From Triglochin maritima (taxonomy: Eukaryota; Streptophyta; Magnoliopsida; Alismatales; Juncaginaceae): DNA of 64,000 bases. The notes under the pieces were generated by a model that saw nothing but the letters and a program-made list of their open reading frames with translations, ran no database searches and had not been told where the DNA came from. This document shows positions 12,101 through 25,351 of this stretch, one piece after another. The stretch covers positions 24,634,201 through 24,698,200 of the forward strand of contig OY821771.1 of assembly GCA_963682175.1 (NCBI GenBank), in the 5' to 3' direction. Both the position numbers and the translations under genes were made by a program. Each line of letters starts with the position of its first letter. Position 1 is the stretch's first letter.

Positions 12101-15100
12101 AGAGAGGGAATGAGATTGAAGACGAAGAGTGAAGGATAAGGAGAGAGAAGATAGAAGATAGAAGGGAAGAGAGAATCAGAGAGAGGAGTGAGAAGGAGAG
12201 AGCGCGGGGCAACAAGAGAGTGGAAAACAAGGAGACGGAGGGGGGAGGGAGAGAAGGAAATGGGGAAACAAGGAGAGAGGGAGAGACGGAGGGAGAGAGC
12301 TAGAAGGAGAAGGAGAGAGAGGAGAGGTGGACAGAGGGGGAGAGAGTGAGAAGGGCAAGGAGAGAGGGAGGAGAGATGGAGAAGTAAAGAGAACAATAGA
12401 GAAGGAGAGCGATAAGGAGCGAAACGGAGAAGGGGAGAGAGTGAATTAAAGCGAGAAGTGGAGAGAGGAGAGAGAAGGAGACTGTGAATGAAGGAAAAGG
12501 AGAGACACATAGAGAAGGAGAGAGGGCGAGGGAGTCGATAAGTGAGCTAGACGGAGAAAGACAAGGAGAAGGAGAGAGAGAAGGAAGAGGAGACTGGAAG
12601 GGAAGGAGAGAAGGAAAGTGGGAGGGAGAAGTACAGACAAAAGGTAAGGAGAGAGAGAAATAGAGAGAAGGAGAAGGGGGAGAGACAAGGAGAACGAGAG
12701 GAGTGAGAGAGAGTGAAGGCGACGGAGAGGAAAAGAAAAGGGAGGAGGAGAGAGAAGGACAAGCGAAGCAGGAGGAGAGAGATGAGAGAAAGAGAAGGAG
12801 GGAGGAGAAGGAGAGAGAGGACAGGGAGAGAAGAATAAGGTCACACAGAGAGAAGGAGAAGGGGAGAGTAGATAAGGAGTGAGAGGGGAGGACAATGGGG
12901 GTGAGAGGGGAGGAGAGCGGGAAGGAGACGAGGAGAGGAGGGACAGGGGAGGAGGAGGAGGAGAGAGAAGGAAAGAGAGAAGAAGGAGGAGAGCGAGAGA
13001 GTACGATAGAGTGAGAGAGGAGGGGAGAGAGAGATGGACAAGGAGAGAGAAGTAGAGGGAGAGGGAAGGAGACGGAGAGAGGGAGAAGAGCGGAGATGGG
13101 AAGGAGAAGGAGAGAGAGGGAAGAGAAGAGAAGCAAGAGGAGAAGGCAAGCGAGGGAGAGAGAGAAGGAGAAGGAAAAGGGGAAAGAGAAGGAGGGGTAT
13201 TGAAGTAGAGGAGAAGGAGAGAGAGGGAAGGAGATTGAAGACGAAGAGTGAAGGATAAGGAGAGAGAAGATAGAAGATAGAAGGGAAGAGAGAATCAGAG
13301 AGAGGAGTGAGAAGGAGAGATCGCAGGGCAACAAGAGAGTGGAAAACAAGGAGAAGGAGGGGGGAGACGGAGAAGGAAATGGGGAAACAAGGAGAGAGGG
13401 AGAGACGGAGGGAGAGAGCTAGAAGGAGAAGGAGAGAGAGGAGAGGTGGACAGAGGGGGAGAGAGTGAGAAGGGCAAGGAGAGAGGGAGGAGAGATGGAG
13501 AAGTAGAGAGAACAATAGAGAAGGAGAGCGATAAGGAGCGAAACGGAGAAGGGGAGAGAGTGAATTAGAGCGAGAAGTGGAGAGAGGAGAGAGAAGGAGA
13601 CTGTGAATGAAGGAAAAGGAGAGAGACATAGAGAAGGAGAGAGGGCGAGGGAATCGGTAAGTGAGCTAGACGGAGAAAGACAAGGAGAAGGAGAGAGAGA
13701 AGGAAGAGGAGACTGGAAGGGAAGGAGAGAAGGAAAGAGGGAGGGAGAAGTAGAGACAAAAGGTAAGGAGAGAGAGAAATAGGGAGAAGGAGAAGGGGGA
13801 GAGACAAGGAGAACGAGAGGAGTGAGAGAGAGTGAAGGCGACGGAGAGGAAAAGAAAAGGGAGGAGGAGGAGAGAGAAGGACAAGCGAAGCAGGAGGAGA
13901 GAGATGAGAGTAAGAGAAGGAGGGAGGAGAAGGAGACGAGAAGGAGAAGGAGAGAGAGGACAAGGAGAGAAGAATAAGGTCACACAGAGAGAAGGAGAAG
14001 GGGAGAGTAGATAAGGAGTGAGAGGGGAGGACAATGGGGGTTAGAGGGGAGGAGAGCGAGAAGGAGACGAGGAGAGGAGGGACAGGGGAGGAGGAGGAGG
14101 AGGAGAGAGAAGGAAAGGGAGAGAAGAAGGAGGAGAGCGAGAGAGTACGATAGAGTGAGAGAAGAGGGGAGAGAGAGATGGACAAGGAGAGAGAAGTAGA
14201 GGGAGAGGGAGGAGGGAAGGAGACGGAGAGAGGGAGAAGAGCGGAGATGGGAAGGAGAAGGGGAGAGAGGGAAGAGAAGAGAAGCAAGAGGAGAAGGCAA
14301 GCAAGGGAGAGAGAGACAAGAGAGAGAAGGAGAAGGAAAAGGGGAAAGAGAAGGAGGGGTATTGAAGTAGAGGAGAAGGAGAGAGAGGGAAGGAGATTGA
14401 AGACGAAGAGTGAAGGATAAGGAGAGAGAAGATAGAAGATAGAAGGGAAGAGAGAATCAGAGAGAGGAGTGAGAAGGAGAGAGCGCAGGGCAACAAGAGA
14501 GTGGAAAACAAGGAGAAGGAGGGGGGAGAGAGAGAAGGAAATGGGGAAACAAGGAGAGAGGGAGAGACGGAGGGAGAGAGCTAGAAGGAGAAGGAGAGAG
14601 AGGAGAGGTGGACAGAGGGGGAGAGAGTGAGAAGGGCAAGGAGAGAGGGAGGAGAGATGGAGAAGTAGAGAGAACAATAGAGAAGGAGAGCGATAAGGAG
14701 CGAAACGGAGAAGGGGAGAGAGTGAATTAGAGCGAGAAGTGGAGAGAGGAGAGAGAAGGAGACTGTGAATGAAGGAAAAGGAGAGAGACATAGAGAAGGA
14801 GAGAGGGCGAGGGAATCGGTAAGTGAGCTAGACGGAGAAAGACAAGGAGAAGGAGAGAGAGAAGGAAGAGGACACTGGAAGGGAAGGAGAGAAGGAAAGA
14901 GGGAGGGAGAAGTAGAGACAAAAGGTAAGGAGAGAGAGAAATAGAGAGAAGGAGAAGGGGGAGAGACAAGGAGAACGAGAGGAGTGAGAGAGAGTGAAGG
15001 CGACGGAGAGGAAAAGAAAAGGGAGGAGGAGGAGAGAGAAGGACAAGCGAAGCAGGAGGAGAGAGATGAGAGAAAGAGAAGGAGGGAGGAGAAGGAGACG

Positions 15101-18100
15101 AGAAGGAGAAGGAGAGAGAGGACAAGGAGAGAAGAATAAGGTCACACAGAGAGAAGGAAAGGGGAGAGTAGATAAGGAGTGAGAGGGGAGGACAATGGGG
15201 GTGAGAGGGGAGGAGAGCGAGAAGGAGACGAGGAGAGGAGGGACAGGGGAGGAGGAGGAGGAGGAGAGAGAAGGAAAGAGAGAGAAGAAGGAGGAGAGCG
15301 AGAGAGTACGATAGAGTGAGAGAGGAGGGGAGAGAGAGATGGACAAGGAGAGAGAAGTAGAGGGAGAGGGATGAGGGAAGGAGACGGAGAGAGGGAGAAG
15401 AGCGGAGATGGGAAGGAGAAGGAGAGAGAGGGAAGAGAAGAGAAGCAAGAGGAGAAGGCAAGCGAGGGAGAGAGAGACAAGAGAGAGAAGGAGAAGGAAA
15501 AGGGGAAAGAGAAGGAGGGGTATTGAAGTAGAGGAGAAGGAGAGAGAGGGAAGGAGATTGAAGACGAAGAGTGAAGGATAAGGAGAGAGAAGACAGAAGA
15601 TAGAAGGGAAGAGAGAATCAGAGAGAGGAGTGAGAAGGAGAGAGCGCGGGGCAACAAGAGAGTGGAAAACAAGGAGAAGGAGGTGGGAGAGAGAGAAGGA
15701 AATGGGGAAACAAGGAGAGAGGGAGAGACGGAGGGAGAGAGCTAGAAGGAGAAGGAGAGAGAGGAGAGGTTGACAGAGGGGGAGAGAGTGAGAAGGGCAA
15801 GGAGAGAGGGAGGAGAGATGGAGAAGTAGAGAGAACAATAGAGAAGGAGAGCGATAAGGAGCGAAACGGAGAAGGGGAGAGAGTGAATTAGAGCGAGAAG
15901 TGGAGAGAGGAGAGAGAAGGAGACTGTGAATGAAGGAAAAGGAGAGAGACATAGAGAAGGAGAGAGGGCGAGGGAGTCGGTAAGTGAGCTAGACGGAGAA
16001 AGACATGGAGAAGGAGAGAGAGAAGGAAGAGGAGACTGGAAGGGAAGGAGAGAAGGAAAGAGGGAGGGAGAAGTAGAGACAAAAGGTAAGGAGAGAGAGA
16101 AATAGAGAGAAGGAGAAGGGGGAGAGACAAGGAGAACGAGAGGAGTGAGAGAGAGTGAAGGCGACGGAGAGGAAAAGAAAAGGGAGGAGGAGGAGAGAGA
16201 AGGACAAGCGAAGCAGGAGGAGGGAGATGAGAGAAAGAGAAGGAGGGAGGAGAAGGAGACGAGAAGGAGAAGGAGAGAGAGGACAAGGAGAGAAGAATAA
16301 GGTCACACAGAGAGAAGGAGAAGGGGAGAGTAGATAAGGAGTGAGAGGGGAGGACAATGGGGGTGAGACGGGAGGAGAGCGAGAAGGAGACGAGGAGAGG
16401 AGGGACAGGGGAGGAGGAGGAGGAGGAGAGAGAAGGAAAGAGAGAGAAGAAGGAGGAGAGCGAGAGAGTATGATAGAGTGAGAGAGGAGGGGAGAGAGAG
16501 ATGGACAAGGAGAGAGAAGTAGAGGGAGAGGGAGGAGGGAAGGAGACGGAGAGAGGGAGAAGAGCGGAGATGGGAAGGAGAAGGAGAGAGAGGGAAGAGA
16601 AGAGAAGCAAGAGGAGAAGGCAAGCGAGGGAGAGAGAGACAAGAGAGAGAAGGAGAAGGAAAAGGGGAAAGAGAAGGAGGGGTATTGAAGTAGAGGAGAA
16701 GGAGAGAGAGGGAAGGAGATTGAAGACAAAGAGTGAAGGATAAGGAGAGAGAAGACAGAAGATAGAAGGGAAGAGAGAATCAGAGAGAGGAGTGAGAAGG
16801 AGAGAGCGCGGGGCAACAAGAGAGTAGAAAACAAGGAGAAGGAGGGGGGAGAGAGAGAAGGAAATGGGGAAACAAGGAGAGAGGGAGAGACGGAGGGAGA
16901 GAGCTAGAAGGAGAAGGAGAGAGAGGAGAGGTTGACAGAGGGGGAGAGAGTGAGAAGGGCAAGGAGAGAGGGGGGAGAGATGGAGAAGTAGAGAGAACAA
17001 TAGAGAAGGAGAGCGAAACGGAGAAGGGGAGAGAGTGAATTAGAGCGAGAAGTGGAGAGAGGAGAGAGAAGGAGACTGTGAATGAAGGAAAAGGAGAGAG
17101 ACATAGAGAAGGAGAGAGGGTGAGGGAGTCGGTAAGTGAGCTAGACGGAGAAAGACAAGGAGAAGGAGAGAGAGAAGGAAGAGGAGACTGGAAGGGAAGG
17201 AGAGAAGGAAAGAGGGAGGGAGAAGTAGAGACAAAAGGTAAGGAGAGAGAGAAATAGAGAGAAGGAGAAGGGGGAGAGACAAGGAGAACGAGAGGAGTGA
17301 GAGAGAGTGAAGGCGACGGAGAGGAAAAGAAAAGGGAGGAGGAGGAGAGAGAAGGACAAGCGAAGCAGGAGGAGGGAGATGAGAGAAAGAGAAGGAGGGA
17401 GGAGAAGGAGACGAGAAGGAGAAGGAGAGAGAGGACAAGGAGAGAAGAATAAGGTCACACAGAGAGAAGGAGAAGGGGAGAGTAGATAAGGAGTGAGAGG
17501 GGAGGACAATGGGGGTGAGAGGGGAGGAGAGCGAGAAGGAGACGAGGAGAGGAGGGACAGGGGAGGAGGAGGAGGAGGAGGAGAGAGAAGGAAAGAGAGA
17601 GAAGAAGGAGGAGAGCGAGAGAGTACGATAGAGTGAGAGAGGAGGGGAGAGAGAGATGGACAAGGAGAGAGAAGTAGAGGGAGAGGGAGGAGGGAAGGAG
17701 ACGGAGAGAGGGAGAAGAGCGAAGATGGGAAGGAGAAGGAGAGAGAGGGAAGATAAGAGAAGCAAGAGGAGAAGGCAAGCGAGGGGGAGAGAGAGACAAG
17801 AGAGAGAAGGAGAAGGAAAAGGGGAAAGAGAAGGAGGGGTATTGAAGTATAGGAGAAGGAGAGAGAGGGAAGGAGATTGAAGACGAAGAGTGAAGGATAA
17901 GGAGAGAGAAGACAGAAGATAGAAGGGAAGAGAGAATCAGAGAGAGGAGTGAGAAGGAGAGAGCGCGGGGCAACAAGAGAGTGGAAAACAAGGAGAAGGA
18001 GGGGGGAGATAGAGAAGGAAATGGGGAAACAAGGAGAGAGGGAGAGACGGAGGGAGAGAGCTAGAAGGAGAAGGAGAGAGAGGAGAGGTGGACAGAGGGG

Positions 18101-19677
18101 GAGAGAGTGAGAAGGGCAAGGAGAGAGGGAGGAGAGATGGAGAAGTAGAGAGAACAATAGAGAAGGAGAGCGATAAGGAGCGAAACGGAGAAGGGGAGAG
18201 AGTGAATTAGAGCGAGAAGTGGAGAGAGGAGAGAGAAGGAGACTGTGAATGAAGGAAAAGGAGAGAGACATAGAGAAGGAGAGAGGGCGAGGGAGTCGGT
18301 AAGTGAGCTAGACGGAGAAAGACAAGGAGAAGGAGAGAGAGAAGGAAGAGGAGACTGGAAGGGAAGGAGAGAAGGAAAGAGGGAGGGAGAAGTAGAGACA
18401 AAAGGTAAGGAGAGAGAGAAATAGAGAGAAGGAGAAGGGGGAGAGACAAGGAGAACGAGAGGAGTGAGAGAGAGTGAAGGCGACGGAGAGGAAAAGAAAA
18501 GGGAGGAGGAGGAGAGAGAAGGACAAGCGAAGCAGGAGGAGGGAGATGAGAGAAAGAGAAGGAGGGAGGAGAAGGAGACGAGAAGGAGAAGGAGAGAGAG
18601 GACAACGAGAGAAGAATAAGGTCACACAGAGAGAAGGAGAAGGGGAGAGTAGATAAGGAGTGAGAGGGGAGGACAATGGGGGTGAGAGGGGAGGAGAGCG
18701 AGAAGGAGACGAGGAGAGGAGGGACAGGGGAGGAGGAGGGAGAAGGAAAGAGAGAGAAGAAGGAGGAGAGCGAGAGAGTACGATAGAGTGAGAGAGGAGG
18801 GGAGAGAGAGATGGACAAGGAGAGAGAAGTAGAGGGAGAGGGAGGAGGGAAGGAGACGGAGAGAGGGAGAAGAGCGGTGATGGGAAGGAGAAGGAGAGAG
18901 AGGGAAGATAAGAGAAGCAAGAGGAGAAGGCAAGCGAGGGAGAGAGAGACAAGAGAGAGAAGGAGAAGGAAAAGGGGAAAGAGAAGGAGGGGTATTGAAG
19001 TAGAGGAGAAGGAGAGAGAGGGAAGGAGATTGAAGACGAAGAGTGAAGGATAAGGAGAGAGAAGACAGAAGATAGAAGGGAAGAGAGAATCAGAGAGAGG
19101 AGTGAGAAGGAGAGAGCGCGGGGCAACAAGAGAGTGGAAAACAAGGAGAAGGAGGGGGGAGAGAGAGAAGGAAATGGGGAAACACGGAGAGAGGGAGAGA
19201 CGGAGGGAGAGAGCTAGAAGGAGAAGGAGAGAGAGGAGAGGTGGACAGAGGGGGAGAGAGTGAGAAGGGCAAGGAGAGAGGGAGGAGAGATGGAGAAGTA
19301 GAGAGAACAATAGAGAAGGAGAGCGATAAGGAGCGAAACGGAGAAGGGGAGAGAGTGAATTAGAGCGAGAAGTGGAGAGAGGAGAGAGAAGGAGACTGTG
19401 AATGAAGGAAAAGGAGAGAGACATAGAGAAGGAGAGAGGGCGAGGGAGTCGGTAAGTGAGCTAGACGGAGAAAGACAAGTAGAAGGAGAGAGAGAAGGAA
19501 GAGGAGACTGGAAGGGAAGGAGAGAAGGAAAGAGGGAGGGAGAAGTAGAGACAAAAGGTAAGGAGAGAGAGAAATAGAGAGAAGGAGAAGGGGGAGAGAC
19601 AAGGAGAACGAGAGGAGTGAGAGAGAGTGAAGGCGACGGAGAGGAAAAGAAAAGGGAGGAGGAGAGAGAAGGACAAG
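9196..19677 (+). repeat. GA-rich satellite, block B (about 9 monomers)
   Basis: The longest uninterrupted block. GGTCACACAG lies near 9427, 10557, 11702, 12840, 13979, 15141, 16302, 17455 and 18622, so monomers measure about 1130-1167 bp. All units have the purine strand on +. Length differences come from small in-frame and out-of-frame indels in the GGA/GAGAAG tracts. A sub-variant GGAGGGAGATGAG (instead of GGAGAGAGATGAG) marks three successive monomers at about 16.2, 17.4 and 18.5 kb, and a fourth just after the LTR element. An AGACAGAAGATAG variant marks 15.6-19.1 kb. The first 14 bases are the right target duplication of LINE-1; the last five (ACAAG, 19673-19677) are the left one of the LTR element. 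No gene is seen. Confidence 0.95.
19673..19677 (+). other. 5-bp target-site duplication of the LTR element, left copy
   Basis: ACAAG precedes the TG of the left LTR and is repeated at 26757-26761 after the CA of the right LTR. Satellite phase is continuous across it (GGACAAG | GCGAAGCAGG). Confidence 0.9.
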
Positions 19678-21084
19678 TGTTGAACGTTTTATTTAAACCG
19701 CAAGTGCACGGCCGCGATGAAGCGGTGGCAAGTACGGGTCGTCCTCAGGGAGGTGAGTAGCCTCTTGCTTGTACGAAATCAAGTGACAAAATAGGGAAGA
19801 GAAAGATTGATTATGCTAACCTACGCTACACTACGCTAAGAAGTATGAAATGTGAAAGAAGCAAACAAACGATGAAATAAGAACTAAGCTAAGAACAAAA
19901 CAAGAATGCTGGAATTTCAGGAATGCAAAACCCCTAAGGGGTGGAGTGAGTGCACACATGCAAAGAGGTGGGTGTAGAATACATTCTTTAAGCACATGAA
20001 GGTGGTGTTTATCAAGCATAGGAAGTGTCTAAATGTTATGGCAAAACCTATCAATCTATTCACCAACTTAGTTGATTAACATTTACATATGCAAAGTGTT
20101 TATTTCAGAACCTAAACAAGCATGAGAGGTGTCTAATCATTTTGGCAAAACTCCTCAAGTTGTAAATTCTATCCTAAACAAGCAAGCATACATTCATGTT
20201 TAATCAACACATTAAAGCATTCATCCCATTCTCTAATGCATGTATGTACATCTACTCCACCCCCCAAAGGGGATGGAACTACTCACTAAACATTACACTA
20301 ATTATTAAACTATGGAAAGAAAGCATATTAAAACTAAGCTAGAATTAAAAGACGATTAAACTAAAATATGCATAAACAATAAAAGAAGCATAAAACAAAC
20401 AATGAAAGAAACACAAAACTTTATTGATAAAATGACTCACATTAAAAGTAGCATCCTCCTACTTTAGTGTGTGCTTCAAGGCCTCACTTCTAGTAGGAAG
20501 AATAGCCACTTAAAATATGGAGTGCTTACAATAGGAGTTGAAGAGTTCTACTTATAGCCATGGAAAAAGCTAATCCGGGACAATCCCCCGATGTGGGACT
20601 AAACAGATACCACAAATAGCCTAAACATCCTCTAATACATGTGCGGGAGAAATTTGAGCGCATTTGGGCCAAAAGTGACCGCCAATTAGCGGTCTTGGAC
20701 CGCTAATTAGCGGTCTACAGTGTCCGGATCGCTCTGGAATTTCTTGTGGGCTTTTCTGGAAGGCTTTGTTGGTATTTGATGCATCTATTTTGCATGTTGG
20801 AGCTCCGACCCGAATAGAATTGTCAAAATACTCCCCATAATGGTGTGAAGTATTCTGTTTTACTCTTAGGTCCCTCTGTCTTACGATCAGGTCCTTCTCC
20901 TTTGCATCTTGGTCCCCAGATCTCACAATCCAGTCCTTTTTCCCAGCTTTTGGGTCCTTTTATGCTTCATCTCTTCAAACCTAATTATTCCTGAAAACAA
21001 AACATAAAACTCGTAACATAGCATTGTTTAGGTGAAAGATAATGGATATAAGATACAAATATGAGCATGAAATGATGTCAATCA
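19678..21084 (-). repeat. LTR (3' LTR of the minus-strand element)
   Basis: 1407 bp, starting TGTTGAACG and ending GTCAATCA on the + strand. Compared by eye with the other LTR it shows six substitutions and one 2-bp indel (for example CTCCTCAAG/CTCATCAAG near 20154 and GATACAAAT/GACAAAT near 21052). It carries two adjacent palindromes at 20677-20694 and 20698-20715 and the same TATA-like motif as its partner. Its neighbour on the internal side is the polypurine tract. Confidence 0.95.
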
Positions 21085-22679
21085 AATACCCCCACACCTA
21101 ACTTTTGCTAGTCCCGAGCAAAACAAAGAAAGAGAAAAGCATGCGAAAACCAGGAAATCCTAACTCACTTTCGTAGGAATCACGGTTGCACTTAGCACGT
21201 GCAACAAGCCGTTAAACCTCCTTGTCGCCAAGGAGGAGTGTTGTCTCCTGAGGGTTTTCAGCGGATATACCTACAAAATCCGAACAAGATGCATTAATCA
21301 ATCTAGCTACACGACTCATTGGACTTATTTTGTCGATCATGGGATGCGGTAATACTACGGGTCGACTCTATATATGTAATCGGTCCACACACCTAGACTA
21401 ATGAGTTATTCGTGAGAGTTAACTAAGGAATTAAGTGAAAGACATGGGCAACCTTAACTTCTGAATGTGATACAACGTGTAAAGTCCATTTTGGTTCTTA
21501 TATGACTCTTTTTTTTCTTTTTTTTCTTTTTCTTTGGAGCATTTATTGGTTGGTGTTTGATTCTCCCAGGGTCAGGTTTCGTGCATCATTGCCTATGAGG
21601 ACTTACACTATCACGTACACCTTCCCCCAAATCTCCACATAGGGCGATCCCTACCACCCGTGTAACGGGAGTTCGGTCGGTGCATCCCAAGTCAGATGAC
21701 TCGAAAGCACCAGGCACAAAGTCCCCCCAAACCTACTTTCCCGAGTGATAGGAGCCGTGCGAGAAGAGAGAACACCACTTATTTATTTATCTACATGGGA
21801 ACCAAAACCCCTACACTTAAGTTTCACAAAAAGAGATTAAGGGCCCTTGACTACGACAAACTTCATTATACTAACAGACACGAATTATTTGACTCACTAG
21901 GTTCAGGGTGGACTTCTTTAAAAGTTTGAGTGCTGAAACCCTATGATTACACGCCCCCCGAGGGAAAACCGGGGTGCATCCTAACGACTCGATAAGACCT
22001 AAAGACAGTAAACTAGAAATCCTAATGCATCAAGTTCAAGACAATTTTGGGAGCTTTCTTTTTACTTTGCCTCTCAACGGTTTTGCACATGCTAAACACA
22101 CGCAAAACCTACAAAAACATTTTCTTTCGCAAACACATGAAGATTTTGAAAGAAATGTGAAAATTTTAAACCACTAGGCAAGCAAAAGAAGACAAGTCAT
22201 CCAAGGATCATGGCAAGCAGATATATCAATGTTAAATGCGGCACACTAACATGACCCTAACAATGCACACAAAAGAAAACAAAAAATCAAAAGAAAAGAC
22301 TCGACTATGTACACACGTAAAACACCCCCCACACCTACTTCATGCATTGTCCTCAATGAATGTGAACAAGATACTACATGGATACATGCATGAAAAAGGA
22401 AAGATCTCACCAACATGAAGTACAAAGGGACGTTCAGGGTCATGTTGATGGACACAAAACCAAATTCCCTCAAAACCTGTGAGAAGCTGAAGAAGGGAGA
22501 TAAATACGTGAAGAGATTGGGCCCAAGTACACAAGGGTTGGGGCCCACAACAATCGATGCTCACTGCAGGAGTCTTTTATTACACTCTTTTTTTGTTTTT
22601 TTTTTAATATAACTATGTACAATCATAAGTTCCCATCTTCATTTGTCAAAAGACATCAAATGGGAATCTCAAAAGTGGG
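21085..22679 (-). other. LTR element internal 3' region without a recognisable gene
   Basis: About 1.6 kb between the gag-like stop and the 3' LTR. On the minus strand the last bases before the LTR read GGTGTGGGGGTATT, a plausible polypurine tract at 21085-21098. A second purine run (complement of 21508-21535) and an A-run (complement of 22585-22606) lie further in. Short open frames occur, but none has motifs of a pol domain. It probably represents sequence left after loss or replacement of pol. Confidence 0.7.
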
Positions 22680-24191
22680 TCAATGTACTTGGAAAGGGAA
22701 CATGACACCACGCGGGGCCAGAATACTCATGCGTGGGCCCCCTTCACAAAGAGCATAAGATGAAATGAGAGGTTCATGAATTGGACGCAAAGGCATCTCA
22801 ATCAAAGGATCAAACTGAAAGAGCTTGAACCTCTCGAGAGTTTGGGAAATAAGGGGCAACGGAAGAAGAAAATCTTCTGTTGCGCTGCTGAAGTTATGAT
22901 CGTCAATCCAAACTCTCCAACCAATTTGCTGGTGAGCCGGAACGAGGTCAAGAACCTCGTTAGGCATGTCCGACTCACCAGGCGAACAAAAAGTGGGTCT
23001 CATACCCAAGGTATCCTCTAAGGAACTCCTAATACCCTCATTAGCAATGTAGTTGTTTGATGTTCCATCATTTCCAAGATGATCAGGAACAATAGTGAGA
23101 GGCAAACTCTCATCAGGTGGTTTGAAATTGAGGGTACTAGGGAGCTCTTGCTCCACCAGAGGTGAGTCCTTAAGGGGCACAACATGAAGATCATGTGGCT
23201 CAAGGGCCATGGGACAAAAAGATAGGGCACAATCCTGTGCCGACTCATAATGAAATTGGTCCATGTTATTCTCAATTCGGATCGAATCCCCCACAATGTG
23301 ATCGTGAATTGAAACCCCAAGTCCCTCAGACTGACTAGGAGTTTGACTCTGAAAGATTGTGCTTCGAATTTGTGAATGTGGTGGTGGTTCGATATCAAAC
23401 GATGAATCCACATGTTGACAAGAAATGTCACCCTCCTCACGTTTACTTAATTGTTGTGTAATTTGACCCACATACATTTCCATAGTTTGCAGGGAATCGT
23501 GATTGGACTTCAACACATTTTGAGTGGTTTCCATGAACGTTTGGAGGGCTTGTTCCAAAGAATCAAGTTTGGGGTCAACTGTGAGGTTCATGTCAGAATT
23601 TGGGAAATGGATGGGTTGGGTGGTGATGGGCTGAGAATGAGTCCAATGATTGGTCGTGGGGTGTTGGTAGAATTCAGGATATTCAGAAGGAGGGTACTGG
23701 GGTGGGAGTGATGTATAAGAATTTGAATAAGAATTGTCTCCCCATGAATCCATCCTTCTTGGGTTGTACGCGGATGCGTAATGGTCATACTTAGCATTTT
23801 GGGAAAAGGTATGCTCATACTCTGGCTCTGAGGGAACATAAGGACATTCCCCGCAAACATGACCACTCAACCCACAACAGCGACACGGTACGGCTACTGG
23901 AGCCACCGGTGCACTCATGTCTTCTACCACATGCATGAAAGAGGTCAAAGGTTCTTGCAATGTCTCAGTTTGATGACCAACATATGATCCGACGTAACTA
24001 GATGCAGATCTAGCAGTCGGTGCCTCTCTCATATCACCCCTATATGAAGATTGCTCAGTCACACAATGAAGATTATCCCAACCATACGGGGTGTTTGTCT
24101 GAGCCACCCCAGGTTGCATGGGTCCGGAGTACCAGGGAGAATTGTCTTGGTCCCAACAATGATATGGATGGTCGCCCATGTAACCATCCAT
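22680..24191 (-). CDS. gag-like protein of the non-autonomous LTR element
   Basis: An uninterrupted 503-codon frame on the minus strand. Residues 103-116 form a retroviral-type zinc knuckle, C103-X2-C106-X4-H111-X4-C116, which would bind element RNA. Residues about 205-255 (SLEQALQTFM...MEMYVGQITQQLSKREEG) resemble the segment after the knuckle in plant Ty3/gypsy Gag-Pol proteins, which usually contains a VGQLA...R.G motif. The N-terminal 100 residues are rich in Tyr, Gly and Asn and lack an obvious capsid domain. The C-terminal half is acidic, with no protease motif. I start at the first ATG of the open frame; residues before the knuckle are not diagnostic. Being open despite its length, in an element with near-identical LTRs, it may still be expressed. 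Function beyond RNA binding is not claimed. Confidence 0.65.
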   Translation of the reverse strand: MDGYMGDHPYHCWDQDNSPWYSGPMQPGVAQTNTPYGWDNLHCVTEQSSYRGDMREAPTARSASSYVGSYVGHQTETLQEPLTSFMHVVEDMSAPVAPVAVPCRCCGLSGHVCGECPYVPSEPEYEHTFSQNAKYDHYASAYNPRRMDSWGDNSYSNSYTSLPPQYPPSEYPEFYQHPTTNHWTHSQPITTQPIHFPNSDMNLTVDPKLDSLEQALQTFMETTQNVLKSNHDSLQTMEMYVGQITQQLSKREEGDISCQHVDSSFDIEPPPHSQIRSTIFQSQTPSQSEGLGVSIHDHIVGDSIRIENNMDQFHYESAQDCALSFCPMALEPHDLHVVPLKDSPLVEQELPSTLNFKPPDESLPLTIVPDHLGNDGTSNNYIANEGIRSSLEDTLGMRPTFCSPGESDMPNEVLDLVPAHQQIGWRVWIDDHNFSSATEDFLLPLPLISQTLERFKLFQFDPLIEMPLRPIHEPLISSYALCEGGPRMSILAPRGVMFPFQVH

Positions 24192-25351
24192 CTCGACAAA
24201 GAACTCTCGAGTCGATCACTCTCACCACCACGAGGCCAACCTCGCAAAAAGTGCTCAACTCGACCCTAAAACGCTAACAGAGAGTGTAAAGGGGGGGGGG
24301 GGAGACTAAAACGTAGAAGTAGGTGAGAAGAAGATGACTCAGAGGAGAAAGGACGAATCCTTAAAAACTAGCGTGGGTAAAGGGTGAGGTTAGAAGCCTA
24401 GTCTAGCAAACACGACTCAAACAAGCTTAGGCTAGCTATGGGTCCTTACAGCTAGACGACGCCTAACTGCGAGGTCACACGGCCTCAACACGCCTCACCT
24501 CCCTACGACGAAGACCACAATGCCCAGTAAGTGAGCCAAGATCCGGAGATCTCGTCTCTCCTACTATCGACAAAGTGGGCGACGCCGATCAGGCTATGAC
24601 GGTCGTGACCGGTTCACTCTCCTAATGCGCCCAAGTCCTAATGGCCAATGTCTACTTGCTTTTAGATTAAGGCTTTACTTGAGTGTGCTTTTTGGGGCTA
24701 AGGAAGGGGTGATGAAATCCCCCACCTTATCTTTGAAGACTATAGGTGGTGCCCCTTAAGATGTTTTGATCCTTAAGCTAGCAAGCAACTCACCAAGCAA
24801 ACACTCACCTCACTCTTGTTTCGATGCAAACCTTACTCACTAATGAATGTCCTAATGCGTGAATGAGTGTTAAGGAATGCGTACCTCGCTCCAGCAATCA
24901 ACGACAAAGATTAAAACTAAGAGAAGACAATTAACATGCTCAAGTCATTACTAGATGATGCATGACCTAAACATAGCAAATGCCTAATCTTTTGCTTTGG
25001 GTTTTAGTGTCCAAGTTGATTAAAGGAGGGTTGATTGGTTATTTATTGATCTGGGAGCAAACTATAGGTTCACACATGCCAAATTGGGCTCCCAGATAAC
25101 TAAACTGTAAATAGAAACAAACAGAAGAAAACTGGGGGTGAAAAGGTCTCACCAGGCCGCCAAACAGCGGTCCCAGACCGCTATTTGGCGGTCTTGAGGG
25201 CTTGAAGTGTTCCCAAATTTTTCCTGCTGCTTTATCCTTGAATCCCAAATGTCCTGAGACAACACAAAACTAAAAAAAAAAGATCAAATCCACTCGAATC
25301 GTCTAAACAAGAGTCTGGACTAGCACCTCCCCGGCAACGGCGCCAAAAACT
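24192..25351 (-). other. LTR element leader between primer site and gag-like ORF
   Basis: About 1.16 kb of untranslated leader on the minus strand. It contains a run of twelve G on + (24291-24302, so poly-C in the transcript) and, at about 25156-25193, a paired copy of the GACCGC...GCGGTC inverted-repeat motif also found in both LTRs. No ORF with recognisable motifs is present. Confidence 0.65.
25330..25346 (-). other. Primer binding site, tRNA-Asp type
   Basis: On the minus strand the sequence just inside the right-hand LTR is TGGCGCCGTTGCCGGGG, five bases after the LTR end. It is complementary to the 3' end of plant tRNA-Asp (CCCCGGCAACGGCGCCA). It orients the element on the minus strand and shows that 25352-26756 is its 5' LTR. 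Confidence 0.88.

Noticed and set aside
21696..22612. Short open frames in the 3' internal region of the LTR element (60-100 codons).
   Set aside because: They have no recognisable domain and occur on both strands at the length expected by chance.
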